Notes: generated from the sequence alone by a model not told the origin. Counted from the stretch's first letter, positions 1 through 8,618 are shown. The stretch is 64,000 nt of DNA from Cupriavidus cauae (GCF_008632125.1 NZ_VWRN01000015.1:85370-149369); one strand, 5' to 3'. Numbers and translations are program-made.

Positions 1-744
1 GATGCGGCCGCCGCCGATGCGGTGGCGCAGCGCATTGCCCAGCAGATCTGGGACGACCGCGCCGGCTTCGTCTATCGCAGCGAGCCGCTGGCGCAGTCGA
101 TCGCGCACGCAGCCAAACTTGCCGACGCGCCGGGGGAAGGCCCGGTGCTGCTGCTCGACCACGGCGACAACTGCATGTCAGGCGGCACCTGCGACAACAT
201 GGCCGTGCTGCACGAAGCGCTGGCGCAGGGCTTGAGCGGCATCGCGGTCGGGCCGGTGTGCGACCCGGAGGCGGTGGCGGCGCTGGTCGCGGCCGGGGTC
301 GGCGCCACGGTGACGCTGCCGGTCGGCGACAAGGTGGCCCTGACCCAGCTGGGCGTCTATCCGCAATCGAAGCCGCTGACCGGCAAGGTCGCCGCACTCG
401 GCGATGGCGAATACGTGATCAGCGGACCCACCTATACCGGCCAGCGCATCCGCATGGGGCGCAGCGCGCTGCTCGATATCGGCGCGGCGCGGATCGTGAT
501 CGTCGAGACGCCGCAGGAGCATTGGGACCTGGGCATCTTCACGCATATCGGCGTGGACCCGCATCGCGCGCGTTTCCTGCTGCTGAAATCGCGGATGTAC
601 TGCCGGCCGGTGTTCGTGCCGATCGCGCGTGCGGTGGTGGAGTGCGACGGCGAGGGCGTGACCAGCTCGCGCTACGAGCGCTTCCCGTTCCAGCGCGTGG
701 CGCGGCCGGTCTATCCGCTCGACCCGGACACGCGCTGGCCGTAA
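1..744 (+). CDS. mlrC: MlrC-like M81 family protein, C-terminal part (5' truncated)
   Basis: The reading frame is open from the first base, so the gene begins before the window; 247 residues to the TAA stop are visible. The fragment matches the C-terminal half of the MlrC/M81 (microcystin-degradation MlrC-like) family: a segment with LLLDHGDNCMSGGTCDNM at about residues 55-72, followed by glycine/alanine-rich strands and the VIVETPQEHWDLGIF stretch. Members are predicted zinc-dependent amide hydrolases, usually near 490-500 residues; the N-terminal metal-binding half is outside the window, so activity cannot be judged. In Burkholderiales such genes often sit beside transporters and amidohydrolases; the physiological substrate is unknown. 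A hairpin at 766-785 follows the stop. Confidence 0.75.
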   Translation, partial: DAAAADAVAQRIAQQIWDDRAGFVYRSEPLAQSIAHAAKLADAPGEGPVLLLDHGDNCMSGGTCDNMAVLHEALAQGLSGIAVGPVCDPEAVAALVAAGVGATVTLPVGDKVALTQLGVYPQSKPLTGKVAALGDGEYVISGPTYTGQRIRMGRSALLDIGAARIVIVETPQEHWDLGIFTHIGVDPHRARFLLLKSRMYCRPVFVPIARAVVECDGEGVTSSRYERFPFQRVARPVYPLDPDTRWP

Positions 745-765
745 ATCGCTCGCGGTAAAGGAGAA

Positions 766-785
766 CGGGCCGATTCATCGGCCCG
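766..785. terminator. Hairpin between convergent genes
   Basis: Perfect 9-bp inverted repeat (CGGGCCGAT at 766-774, ATCGGCCCG at 777-785) with a 2-nt centre. Read on the minus strand it is followed by a pyrimidine-rich TTCTCCTTT, so it probably ends the DUF3597-like gene; on the plus strand there is no T tract. Confidence 0.5.
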
Positions 786-813
786 CATGTCGCTCAATCT
801 GCCGCGGCAAGCT

Positions 814-1353
814 TCAATCGCGCAATTCCGGCGGCAGCTTGCCGCCGTTGGCCGCGAGCTCCTTCATCACGCGCTTGTGCAGCCATACGTTCATGGCGGC
901 CGAGTCGTTCATGTCGCCGCGGTATTGCAGTTCGCGCGCCAGCTCCTTGCGGTGCTCCAGGCTGCTGTCGATGCCCAGCGCCTTCATGGTGTCGACGATG
1001 GACGTGCGCCAGTTCAGCTTCTGGCCGCTCTGCTGCGCCAGGTCGTCGAGGATCTTCTCGACATCGACCTCCGACAGCGGCGCGCTGGCGGCGCCGGTCG
1101 CCGTTCCGGCCGCAGTGCTACCCGCCGCAGCGCCGCCCGCCGTGGTGTTGCCGCCGCCGGTGCCCGCCGTCACCGGTGCCGTGGCCGGCGGCGCGGCGCC
1201 CTGCGTCTGACCGGCAGCGCCGGTCTGCGGCTGGCCCGCGGTGCCGGTCTGCGGCTGCTGGGCCTGTGTGGATGCCTGCGGGGACGCCTGCGTGGAAGGC
1301 TCCGGCCGCGCCTTGCCGCGCAGCCTGTTCAGGATTTCGCCAAAGATGCTCAT
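814..1353 (-). CDS. DUF3597-like domain protein with Gln/Thr/Gly/Ala-rich linker
   Basis: 179 residues from the ATG at 1353, chosen because GGAGG lies 7 bases upstream (1361-1365); a longer frame exists but has no ribosome site. Residues 1-12 form a short basic helix (MSIFGEILNRLR). They are followed by an 80-residue low-complexity linker of Q, T, P, G and A with repeated QPQTG/AAGQTQG units. The compact C-terminal domain contains VDVEKILDDLAQQSGQKLNW and ends WLHKRVMKELAANGGKLPPELRD. This head-linker-domain layout is that of the DUF3597 family, which has structural similarity to LysM-associated small domains but no established function. The linker may be polymorphic in length. Confidence 0.65.
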   Translation of the reverse strand: MSIFGEILNRLRGKARPEPSTQASPQASTQAQQPQTGTAGQPQTGAAGQTQGAAPPATAPVTAGTGGGNTTAGGAAAGSTAAGTATGAASAPLSEVDVEKILDDLAQQSGQKLNWRTSIVDTMKALGIDSSLEHRKELARELQYRGDMNDSAAMNVWLHKRVMKELAANGGKLPPELRD

Positions 1354-1566
1354 TGCAGATCCTCCGGTTGCGATGTGCTGCCAAGTACTGGGATGTGCTG
1401 GGCTGTGCAGGGGGGCAGCCCGGACGCCGGGCTGCGCCACGCCACCACGCAGGATCCGCGCCACGGCGCGGCGGCCGGTGCTGCCGTGAGGCGGTCTCGG
1501 CAAGGCGGGTACTTTTGACAAGGATTGCCGCTTTTTGGGGGGGGCAAAGCCGCGCGCCAAAGCAAA

Positions 1567-1587
1567 ACGGGCCGCATCGCGGCCCGT
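1567..1587 (-). terminator. Rho-independent terminator of the chemoreceptor gene
   Basis: Perfect 9-bp stem (ACGGGCCGC at 1567-1575 and GCGGCCCGT at 1579-1587) with a 3-nt loop. On the minus strand it is followed by TTTTGCTTT. It starts 23 bases after the stop of the chemoreceptor gene. Confidence 0.7.
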
Positions 1588-1609
1588 TCCGTGTTTGTCA
1601 CTGCACCGA

Positions 1610-3169
1610 TCAGGCGAGTGTCATCTGCGCCGTACCGAGTCGGAACGTCGACACGGCCTGCTTCAGGCGTTGCGCCTGCTCTTCCAGCGAGCCGGCCGCG
1701 GCGGCGGCCTGCTCGACCAGCGCGGCGTTCTGCTGCGTCACGGTGTCCATCTGCGTGACGGCCTGGTTCACCTGCTCGATGCCGGCGCTCTGCTCGGCGG
1801 ACGCGGCGCTGATCTCGCCCATGATGTCGGTCACGCGCTTGACCGCGCCGACGATCTCTTCCATGGTCTGACCGGCTTCCGACACCAGCTGCGAGCCCTT
1901 TTCGACGCGCTGGGCCGAATCGTCGATCAGCGACTTGATCTCCTTGGCGGCGGTGGCGCTGCGCTGCGCGAGGCTGCGCACCTCGCCGGCGACCACCGCG
2001 AAGCCGCGGCCCTGTTCGCCGGCGCGCGCGGCTTCCACCGCGGCGTTCAGCGCCAGGATATTGGTCTGGAAGGCGATGCTCTCGATCACCGCGATGATGT
2101 CGGTGACCTTCTTCGACGCACCGTGGATCTCGTCCATGGTGTCGACCACCTGGCCGACCACGGTGCCGCCCTTGACGGCGATGTCCGAGGCATCGACCGC
2201 AAGGCGACTGGCCTGCTTGGCGTTGTCCGCGTTCTGGCGCACGATGCTGGTCAGCTCTTCCATGCTCGAGGCGGTCTGCTGCAGCGACGCGGCCTGTTCC
2301 TCGGTGCGCTGCGACAGGTCGGTATTGCCCGCGGCGATCTGGCCGGTGCCGGTGGCGATGGCCTCGGTGCCCAGGCGCACCTCGTTGACGATGCGCAGCA
2401 GGTTGCCGTTCATCTCGGCGAGAGCCTGCAGCAGCTGGCCGGTCTCGTCCTTGCTGTCGACGTCGATGCGCGCGCTGAGGTCGCCGGCGGCGACCGTGCG
2501 CGCGATATGGACCGCGCGATGCAGCGGACGCGTGATGCCGCGCGTCAGCCAGACCGCGAAGGCGATGCCGATGGCGAGCACCAGCACGCCCAGGCCGATC
2601 AGGCGGTTGCGCGCGGTCTGGTAGACGGCGTTGATATCGCGCGCGGTGGCGTCGATGCTGGCGCGCTGGATGTCGAGCAGCTTCTGGATCTCGGCAAGAT
2701 AGGCGTCGCCGGCCGGCACGAATTCCTTCTCCAGCACGGTGTTCGCTTCGTCGGTCAGCCCTTCCTGCTTGAGCTTGGTGATCTTGTCGCGCGAGGCGTT
2801 GTAGGGCTCGCGCACGCGCAGGATGGTCTGGAACGCCTGCTTCTCGGCGTCGGTGCTCAGCAGCGGCTCGATCTTGTCGCGCAGATCGGCGATCGCCTTG
2901 ACCGAGCCCTTGGTCTCGTTCGCGAAGAACGCGCCGAGCGTCGGGTCCGAGCTCTTGGCCACCGCGGTGGTCCGGCGCACGCTGGTATGCATGTAGCGGT
3001 ACCAGTCGCTGACCAGCCGTTCCTTGGCCAGCGGCTGCTGCATCATGTCATGCGTGCGCTCCGCGACCTGCTGCAACCGAAGGATGCCAAGTCCGGTCAT
3101 CAGCGTGGACAGCAGCAATACCACGCCAAAGCCGATGCCAAGGCGCGCACCTATTCCCAAGTTTTTCAT
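1610..3169 (-). CDS. Methyl-accepting chemotaxis protein
   Basis: 519 residues from the ATG at 3169 (AGGTAGA 5 bases upstream; the frame extends 25 codons further but those residues precede a typical MCP start). Order: cytoplasmic basic tip, TM1 at about residues 10-30, periplasmic four-helix-bundle ligand domain about 31-189, TM2 190-208, HAMP 210-262, then methylation helices and the signalling hairpin with [18 protein letters not shown] and [12 protein letters not shown]. These conserved hairpin residues bind CheA and CheW. There is no C-terminal NWETF-type pentapeptide for CheR/CheB tethering. The ligand is not predictable. It is a single-gene unit with its own terminator, probably a dispersed receptor signalling to a chemotaxis cluster elsewhere. 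Confidence 0.93.
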   Translation of the reverse strand: MKNLGIGARLGIGFGVVLLLSTLMTGLGILRLQQVAERTHDMMQQPLAKERLVSDWYRYMHTSVRRTTAVAKSSDPTLGAFFANETKGSVKAIADLRDKIEPLLSTDAEKQAFQTILRVREPYNASRDKITKLKQEGLTDEANTVLEKEFVPAGDAYLAEIQKLLDIQRASIDATARDINAVYQTARNRLIGLGVLVLAIGIAFAVWLTRGITRPLHRAVHIARTVAAGDLSARIDVDSKDETGQLLQALAEMNGNLLRIVNEVRLGTEAIATGTGQIAAGNTDLSQRTEEQAASLQQTASSMEELTSIVRQNADNAKQASRLAVDASDIAVKGGTVVGQVVDTMDEIHGASKKVTDIIAVIESIAFQTNILALNAAVEAARAGEQGRGFAVVAGEVRSLAQRSATAAKEIKSLIDDSAQRVEKGSQLVSEAGQTMEEIVGAVKRVTDIMGEISAASAEQSAGIEQVNQAVTQMDTVTQQNAALVEQAAAAAGSLEEQAQRLKQAVSTFRLGTAQMTLA

Positions 3170-3372
3170 TTCTTCTACCTGATGGACATTGAATCGCGGC
3201 GAACAACGCCACGCCCGCGGAAGTCCCGCGTGCGTGGTCCGCATTCGCTCTTCGCTCTTGTGTTGCCGCCCGTTCGCTGACGATTGCTTCGGGGGTCGAT
3301 GTCAAACAACGGCAGTTGGTAGAAAAACTTGAGGAGAGGGCGTCTCGGCAACGGAGAAACCGCGCAGGGTGT

Positions 3373-4344
3373 TCAGTCCGCGCGGATGCCCCGCGCGCGG
3401 ATCAGCTTGCCCCATTTGTCGGTTTCCTTCGCCAGATGCTGCTTCAGCTCGGCGGGCGTGCTGCCGATCGGCTCGGCGCCGATCGCGGCCAGGAGCTTCT
3501 GCACCGCGGGCTTGCGCAGCGCGTCGACCATCGCGCGGTGCAGCGTCTCCACCACGGCTGGGGGCGTGCCGGCCGGCACGAACGCGGCGAACCACGGCGA
3601 CAGCTCGTAGCCCGGCAGGCCGGCCTCTGCCACCGTCGGCACGTTGGGCAGCGTGGCCGAGCGCTTGCTGGTGGTCACCGCGATGGCGGTCAGCTTGCCG
3701 GCATCGATATGCGGCTTGGCGGACGTGATGCTGTCGAACATGTAGTCGACCTGGCCGCCGAGCAGGTCGGTGACCGCCGGACCGCTGCCCTTGTAGGGCA
3801 CGTGCAGCAGCTCGACGCCGGCCATCGACGTGAACAGCTCGCCGGCCAGGTGGATCGAGGTGCCGTTGCCCGCGGACGCATAGGTGTACTTGCCCGGCTG
3901 GCTCTTCGCGCTGGCGATCACCTCCGGCACGGTCTTCGCGCTGGTCTTCGCCTTGTTGGCGACCAGCACGTTGGGCACCACGGCCAGCAGCGATACCGGC
4001 GCGAAATCCTTGATCGGGTCGTAGGTCAGCTTGCGGTACAGCGCCGGATTGACCGCCATGCCGTTGGCGACGATCAGCATCGTGTAGCCGTCGGCGGGCG
4101 AGCGCGCGACCAGCTCGGCGCCGATATTGCCGCCGGCCCCGGGGCGGTTCTCCACGACGATCGATTGGCCCAGCGTTTGCGACATCTCCTCGCCGAGCGT
4201 GCGGGCGATATTGTCCATCGCGCCGGCGGCGGGGAAGGGGACGATCCAGCGGATCGGACGTTCGGGGTAGGCGGCCTGCGCGGCCGGCGTGGTGAGGGCC
4301 GCGGCGAGGCCGAGGACCACGGTGGCGAGAGTGAGCGACTTCAT
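3373..4344 (-). CDS. Bug-type tripartite tricarboxylate transporter substrate-binding protein
   Basis: 323 residues. A Sec signal peptide is visible (MKSLTLATVVLGLAAALTT, cleavage likely after AQA at residue 24), followed by the family hallmark YPERPIRWIVPFPAAGAMD. Further hallmarks are ENRPGAGGNIGAELVA, the VPYKGSGPAVTDLLGGQVDYMFD segment and VPTVAEAGLPG. Bug proteins are periplasmic binding proteins for carboxylates, greatly expanded in Cupriavidus and Bordetella; most lack adjacent membrane components, as here. Its position next to catB on the same strand suggests it could bind an aromatic acid or a ring-cleavage product, but this is inference from position only. Confidence 0.93.
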   Translation of the reverse strand: MKSLTLATVVLGLAAALTTPAAQAAYPERPIRWIVPFPAAGAMDNIARTLGEEMSQTLGQSIVVENRPGAGGNIGAELVARSPADGYTMLIVANGMAVNPALYRKLTYDPIKDFAPVSLLAVVPNVLVANKAKTSAKTVPEVIASAKSQPGKYTYASAGNGTSIHLAGELFTSMAGVELLHVPYKGSGPAVTDLLGGQVDYMFDSITSAKPHIDAGKLTAIAVTTSKRSATLPNVPTVAEAGLPGYELSPWFAAFVPAGTPPAVVETLHRAMVDALRKPAVQKLLAAIGAEPIGSTPAELKQHLAKETDKWGKLIRARGIRAD

Positions 4345-4497
4345 TGTCTCCGTTCCTTCGTGAAGTTCGAAACTAGGGTGCCCGGCCCGCGTTGGGCGCG
4401 GCTCGGTGGCGTTATCCAGCGGTGATGCGGCTGTGGTGCGGCGCTTACACGGGCGTGGTGCGGCCGTTATGTGGCCATCATGTCGTTGTTGTCGGTG

Positions 4498-5622
4498 CTA
4501 TGCGCAATCGCGCCGGTAATGTGCGAGCTTGTCCTCGTCCAGCGCCAGACCGAGCCCGGGACCGTCCGGCAGGCGCAGCGCGAAGTCCCGATATGCGGGA
4601 CGTTCGAGCACCACGTCGTCCTTGAGCAGCAGCGGCCCGAACAGCTCGGTGCCCCAGGCCAGTTGCGGCAGCGTGCAGAAGCCGTGCGCCGCGGCGATGG
4701 TGCCGACGCTGCCTTCGAGCATGGTGCCGCCATAGAGCGCGATGCCGGCTGCATCGCCGACCGCGGCGGTGCGCAGCATGCCGAAGATGCCGCCGGACTT
4801 GGCGATCTTCAGCGCGAATACATCCGCGGCGCCCAGGCGCGCCAGTTCCATCGCGTCCTCCGGCCCGGTCACCGCTTCGTCGGCCATGATCGGCACCACG
4901 AAGCGCGCCGCCAGCCGCGCCAGCCCGACACGATTCTCTCGGGCGATCGGCTGCTCGATCAGGTCGATGCCGGCGGCCTCCAGCATCGCGATGCCGTTGG
5001 CCCCGTCCGCCTCGTTCCAGGCCTGATTGACGTCGACCGTCACGCGGGCGCGGTCGCCCAGCGCGCGCTTGATCGCGGCGACATGGGCGACGTCGTCGCG
5101 CACGGCACGGCGGCCGATCTTGAGCTTGAAGGTGTCGTGGCGGCGCTCGGCCAGCAGGCGCTCGGCCTCCTCGATATCGCGCGCGGTATCGCCGCTGGCC
5201 AGCGTCCACAGCACCGGCAGCGCGTCGCGCACCGCGCCGCCGAGCAGCGTGGCGAGCGGCACGCCGAGCCGCTTGCCCTGTGCGTCGAGCAGCGCGGTTT
5301 CCAGCGCCGACTTGGCGAAGCGGTTGCCGCGCGCGACCTTGTTCAGCCGGGCCATCGCGCCATGGACATTGGTGGCGTCCTGGCCGATCAAGGCCGGGGC
5401 CAGATAGGTATCGATGGCCAGCTTGATGCCTTCCGGGCTTTCCTCGCCGTAGGACAGGCCGCCGATCGTGGTGGCCTCGCCGATGCCTTCGATGCCGTCG
5501 CTGGCGCGCAGCCGCACGATGACCAGCGTCTGCTGCTGCATGGTCGCCATGGCCAGCTGATGCGCGCGGATGGTGGGCAGGTCGACCAGGATCGCGTCGA
5601 CGGATGTGATGGTGGTTGCCAT
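4498..5622 (-). CDS. catB: Muconate cycloisomerase
   Basis: 374 residues from the ATG at 5622; a frame extension of 41 codons is rejected because family proteins begin at this point. It converts cis,cis-muconate to muconolactone in the catechol branch of the beta-ketoadipate pathway. Enolase-superfamily residues are in place: KLK at 167-169, metal ligands D197, E223 and D248, K272 and E303 in the GGTMLEG loop; TMQQQTLVIVRLR and GEATTIGGL near the N terminus are typical of CatB rather than of other cycloisomerases. Its usual partners catC and catA are not adjacent; only the regulator (divergent) and a Bug protein are. The operator at 5705-5719 suggests muconate-responsive control. Confidence 0.93.
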   Translation of the reverse strand: MATTITSVDAILVDLPTIRAHQLAMATMQQQTLVIVRLRASDGIEGIGEATTIGGLSYGEESPEGIKLAIDTYLAPALIGQDATNVHGAMARLNKVARGNRFAKSALETALLDAQGKRLGVPLATLLGGAVRDALPVLWTLASGDTARDIEEAERLLAERRHDTFKLKIGRRAVRDDVAHVAAIKRALGDRARVTVDVNQAWNEADGANGIAMLEAAGIDLIEQPIARENRVGLARLAARFVVPIMADEAVTGPEDAMELARLGAADVFALKIAKSGGIFGMLRTAAVGDAAGIALYGGTMLEGSVGTIAAAHGFCTLPQLAWGTELFGPLLLKDDVVLERPAYRDFALRLPDGPGLGLALDEDKLAHYRRDCA

Positions 5623-5704
5623 ACCTGGAGGATTGGATTGAGGGTTTGCGGTCGAGTATGCGGCTTGACCGGAGGCCTGTCCAAGACCGAAGATGTCTGA
5701 TTCC

Positions 5705-5719
5705 ATACCCGTAAGGTAT
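5705..5719. promoter_or_regulatory. BenM/CatM/CatR-type operator between catB and its regulator
   Basis: ATAC at 5705-5708 and GTAT at 5716-5719, separated by 7 bases: exactly the ATAC-N7-GTAT consensus known for BenM and CatM sites. The palindrome extends to 8-bp arms (TCCATACC / GGTATGGA, 5702-5722). It lies 25 bases upstream of the regulator start and 83 bases from the catB start, a usual place for autoregulation and divergent activation. Confidence 0.75.
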
Positions 5720-5743
5720 GGATGGAAGGTCAAGGAGGCCACC

Positions 5744-6694
5744 ATGGAACTGCGCCATCTGCGCTATTTCCAGACCGTCGCGCGCGAGCTGAACGTGACC
5801 CGCGCCGCCGCGCTGCTGCATATCGCCCAGCCGCCGCTGTCGCGCCAGATCCGCCAGTTCGAAGACGAACTGGGCGTGCCGCTGTTCGAGCGCGTCGGGC
5901 GCGGGTTGCGGCTGACCGAGGCGGGGCGCTTTCTGCTCGAACAATCGCTGCAGTTGACGCAGCGGCTCGACGAGATGATCGAAGGCACCCGGCGCATCGG
6001 CCGCAACGAGAAGCGCTGGTTCGGCATCGGCTTCGTGCCGTCGGTGCTCTATGGCGTGCTGCCGGACCTGATCCGCGAGTTGCGCGCCGACCAGAGCGAG
6101 GTCGAGGTCGGCCTGACGGAAATGATCTCGGTTCAGCAGCTCGAGGCGCTCAAGTCCGGCCGCATCGATCTGGGCTTTGGCCGGCTGGCGCTGAGCGATC
6201 CTGCCATCGTGCAGCAGGTCGTGATGGCAGAGCCGCTGGTCGCGGCGCTGCCGGCGCGGGCCGCCCCGCGTGAAGGTGAAGGCGGCGATGGCGGTGGCCG
6301 TGGCCGCGTCGGTGGCGATGGCCGTGGGGGTGGCGATGGCCCGATGGCGCCGGCCGAACTGGCGCGGCGCGGGCTGATTCTCTATCCCGCGCGTCCGCGG
6401 CCCAGCTATGCGGACCACGTGCTGTCGCTGTTCCGCGCCCAGGGGCTGCAGCCGCGCGTGGTGCAGGAGGCGAACGAGCTGCAGACCGCGCTGGGCCTGG
6501 TCGCCGCGGGGCTCGGCATCACGCTGGTGCCGGCCTCGGTGCAGCGGTTGCATCGGGACGATGTCCGCTATTGCCCGATCGACGCGCCGGGCTTCGTGTC
6601 GCCGGTGATCATGAGCTATCGCGCGGGCGATGCGTCGCCGTTCCTGGCGAGGGCGGTGGCGTGGGTGCGGAGGCAGGCGGAAGCCTCGGGTTGA
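5744..6694 (+). CDS. catR: LysR-family regulator, CatR/BenM type, with glycine-rich insertion
   Basis: 316 residues from the ATG at 5744 (AAGGAGG 5 bases upstream). The N-terminal winged HTH (MELRHLRYFQTVARELNVT, then AALLHIAQPPLSRQIRQFE) is the CatR/BenM/CatM pattern. The effector domain starts near residue 92 (FGIGFVPSVLYGVLP) and contains SGRIDLGFGRL and LILYPARPRPSYADHV, both typical of muconate/benzoate sensors. It is divergent from catB across the operator, so it most likely activates catB with muconate. Unusual: residues about 171-202 are a low-complexity run of G, D, R and E (GGDGGGRGRVGGDGRGGGDG), encoded by degenerate repeats, at a place where relatives have a short loop. Whether it still folds normally is unknown. 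Confidence 0.88.
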   Translation: MELRHLRYFQTVARELNVTRAAALLHIAQPPLSRQIRQFEDELGVPLFERVGRGLRLTEAGRFLLEQSLQLTQRLDEMIEGTRRIGRNEKRWFGIGFVPSVLYGVLPDLIRELRADQSEVEVGLTEMISVQQLEALKSGRIDLGFGRLALSDPAIVQQVVMAEPLVAALPARAAPREGEGGDGGGRGRVGGDGRGGGDGPMAPAELARRGLILYPARPRPSYADHVLSLFRAQGLQPRVVQEANELQTALGLVAAGLGITLVPASVQRLHRDDVRYCPIDAPGFVSPVIMSYRAGDASPFLARAVAWVRRQAEASG

Positions 6695-6730
6695 AACCTC
6701 GGGCTGAAACCTCGGGCTGAAACCTCGGGC
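6692..6730. repeat. 13-bp tandem repeat, three copies
   Basis: TGAAACCTCGGGC occurs three times head to tail (6692-6704, 6705-6717, 6718-6730); the first copy supplies the TGA stop of the CatR-like gene and a degenerate half copy precedes it. It fills the gap between two convergent LysR genes. No hairpin or T tract is present. Confidence 0.9.
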
Positions 6731-6754
6731 TGAATCGGGGCCGTCGCCGATCGT

Positions 6755-7642
6755 TCATTCTTCGGCAAAACACCGCGCCAGAAATTCCACCACCGCCCGT
6801 ACCGCCGGAAGCTGCCCGCGCCGATGCGGCATCACGACCGACGTCATCACGTGGCCGGCGGTCCAGTCCGGCAGCACGCGCACGATGTCGCCGCGCTGCA
6901 GGGCCGCGCGGCAGACCGACAAGGGCAGGCATGCAATGCCGAGGCCGGCCGCAGCCGCGCTGAGCAGCGCGGTCGATTCGTTGGCGGTCATGCGTGGACG
7001 CGGGGTAGCGATGACCGTCTCGCCGTCACGGCTCAGTCGCCAGCTCGTCGCCAGCGGGCGGGTCAGCAGCCCGTCATGGCCGGCCAGCGCCGCGGGCGTC
7101 TGCAGCGGGTCGGCGGCGGCGAGATAGCGCGGCGAGGCGACCAGGATGATCGGCTCGGTCGACAGCAGCCGCTGCACCAGTTCGGAATCGGGCAGCGGCG
7201 CGAAGTGGCTGCGGATCGCGAGGTCGTAGCCCTCCTGGGCGACATCGACGAAGCGGTCCGACACGTCCAGCTGGAGATGCAGCTTCGGGTAGGCGAGGGC
7301 CAGTTCGGGCAGGCGCGGCGCCAAGGTTTGCTGCGCGACCGGTACCGAGGTCGTCAGGCGCACCGTGCCGCTCGGCTCGGCGGCGCGCTGGCGCACCACG
7401 TCGTGCGCGGCCTCGGCCTCGATCAGCGCGGCGCGGGCGTGCTCGTGGAAGGCTCGGCCGACGTCCGTCAGCGCGAAGCTGCGCGAGTTGCGGTGGATCA
7501 GCCGCGCGCCCAGCCGCTGTTCGAGTTCGGCGACGCGCTTGCTCAGCGTCGACTTCGGGATGCCGAGCTGGCGGGAGGCCGCGGCAAAGCCGCCGTGTTC
7601 GACGGCGGCGACGAACAGCGAGAGGTCATTCAGGTTGAGCAT
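6755..7642 (-). CDS. LysR-family transcriptional regulator
   Basis: 295 residues from the ATG at 7642 (MLNLNDLSLFVAAVEHGGF). An ATG ten codons upstream (7672) lies inside the 16-bp palindrome at 7667-7682 and neither start has a clear ribosome site, so the shorter form is preferred. Winged HTH at residues 1-60 (ASRQLGIPKSTLSKRVAELE), effector-binding domain from about 85 (GTVRLTTSVPVAQQTLAPRLPEL). The layout is of the CrgA/AphB-like group (RNSRSFALTDVG). It is divergent from the glutathione S-transferase gene, a very common pairing in which the regulator controls that gene. Ligand unknown. Confidence 0.9.
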   Translation of the reverse strand: MLNLNDLSLFVAAVEHGGFAAASRQLGIPKSTLSKRVAELEQRLGARLIHRNSRSFALTDVGRAFHEHARAALIEAEAAHDVVRQRAAEPSGTVRLTTSVPVAQQTLAPRLPELALAYPKLHLQLDVSDRFVDVAQEGYDLAIRSHFAPLPDSELVQRLLSTEPIILVASPRYLAAADPLQTPAALAGHDGLLTRPLATSWRLSRDGETVIATPRPRMTANESTALLSAAAAGLGIACLPLSVCRAALQRGDIVRVLPDWTAGHVMTSVVMPHRRGQLPAVRAVVEFLARCFAEE

Positions 7643-7666
7643 GGGAGTCCGCAGCAGCGCATCAAA

Positions 7667-7682
7667 GTCCATATATATGGAC
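7667..7682. promoter_or_regulatory. 16-bp perfect palindrome, probable LysR operator
   Basis: GTCCATATATATGGAC is fully self-complementary and sits between the divergent LysR and glutathione S-transferase genes. A half-site-like TGTCCA occurs again about 30 bases further toward the transferase. The AT-rich centre contrasts with the GC-rich surroundings, as expected of a regulator site or overlapping minus-10 elements. Confidence 0.55.
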
Positions 7683-7778
7683 GTTGCGTTGAATTTTTGC
7701 CGACTACCGCTTCAATGTCCACAAATCTATAGTCTCTCCATCGACCCGATGCCCGGGTCCTTCACTCGGAGAAACAAC

Positions 7779-8504
7779 ATGACCCCCATCCTCTTCTATG
7801 GCGTTCCGTCGGGATGCTCGTTCGGTTCGATCGTCGCGCTCGAATGGCTGGGCCAGCCGTATCGGCTGTCCCGCATCGAGATGCCGGAGGTGGTGACCAG
7901 CGAGGCCTTCCGCCGCATCAACCCGGTGGGCGAGACGCCGGCGTTGGCCACCGATGCCGGCGCGATCGTGACAGAAAGCATGGCGATCATGAACTGGATC
8001 GGCGCGCGCGGCATCGACAGCGCGCTCGGCTTTGCCCAGGGCACACCGGAATTCAACCGGCTCAACCAGATGCTGGCCTACCTGAACACGACCTTCTTCA
8101 ACGCCTTCGTGCCGCTGTGGCATCTATACGAGCACGCCAGCGACGACACCACCAAGGCGGTGCTGCGCGAGTTCGGGCGGGTGAAGGTGGAGAAGGCGCA
8201 TGCGCAGCTGAACGCGATGCTGGGCGATCGCCGCTGGCTGCTGGGCGACCGGCGCACGGTGGCCGACGCGTACTTCGCCGGGATTGCGCGCTGGACCGAC
8301 TACCACGGCGTCGTAAACCGCGCGGACTACCCGAACCTGGATCGGCTCTATCGGCAGCTGCAGGAGGATCCGGCCGTGCGCTTCGCGCATGGGATCGAGG
8401 CGCAGGCCGAGGTGAAATCGGCCGGCGGCTTCGCCGGCCATGTGGAACTGGAGCAGGCCTGGGCAGAGACCCTGGCCGCGCGCCAGCAGCGGCTGGCGGC
8501 TTGA
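7779..8504 (+). CDS. Glutathione S-transferase family protein
   Basis: 241 residues from the ATG at 7779 with CGGAG about 10 bases upstream. Residues 1-80 form the thioredoxin-like glutathione site (FYGVPSGCSFGSIVALEWLG; NPVGETPALAT with the cis-proline; VTESMAIMNWIG with the ES dyad that binds the gamma-glutamyl group). Residues 90-205 form the helical substrate domain, including the VADAYFAGIARW N-capping region. Such enzymes conjugate or reduce electrophiles; the substrate here is not predictable. Probably controlled by the divergent LysR protein. Confidence 0.9.
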   Translation: MTPILFYGVPSGCSFGSIVALEWLGQPYRLSRIEMPEVVTSEAFRRINPVGETPALATDAGAIVTESMAIMNWIGARGIDSALGFAQGTPEFNRLNQMLAYLNTTFFNAFVPLWHLYEHASDDTTKAVLREFGRVKVEKAHAQLNAMLGDRRWLLGDRRTVADAYFAGIARWTDYHGVVNRADYPNLDRLYRQLQEDPAVRFAHGIEAQAEVKSAGGFAGHVELEQAWAETLAARQQRLAA

Positions 8505-8566
8505 AGCTTGAGGCTGAGGCTTGAGGCTTGAGGCTGAGGCTCAGCCTCGCTGAGCCGAGGCTTGTG
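8502..8566. repeat. GAGGCTT/GAGGCTGA short-repeat tract
   Basis: The bases after the transferase stop consist of reiterated 8-9-bp units (CTTGAGGCT and GAGGCTGAG) ending in a small inverted repeat (GGCTGAGGCTCAGCC). It may act as a weak transcription end between convergent genes; no T tract follows. Confidence 0.7.
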
Positions 8567-8618
8567 GCGCGGCCGGCGGGGATGTCGCCGGCCATCCCCG
8601 CAGTACCTTGGTGTTCGC

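Noticed and set aside
1535..3280. 581-codon open frame opposite the chemoreceptor gene
   Set aside because: The opposite strand encodes a clear chemoreceptor with all domains; this frame gives only repetitive R/D/H/G/L sequence.
4478..6553. 691-codon open frame on the minus strand across catB and the CatR-like gene
   Set aside because: It runs in a wrong frame through two well-supported genes, and its product is a low-complexity R/A/H/D-rich sequence typical of shadows in GC-rich DNA.
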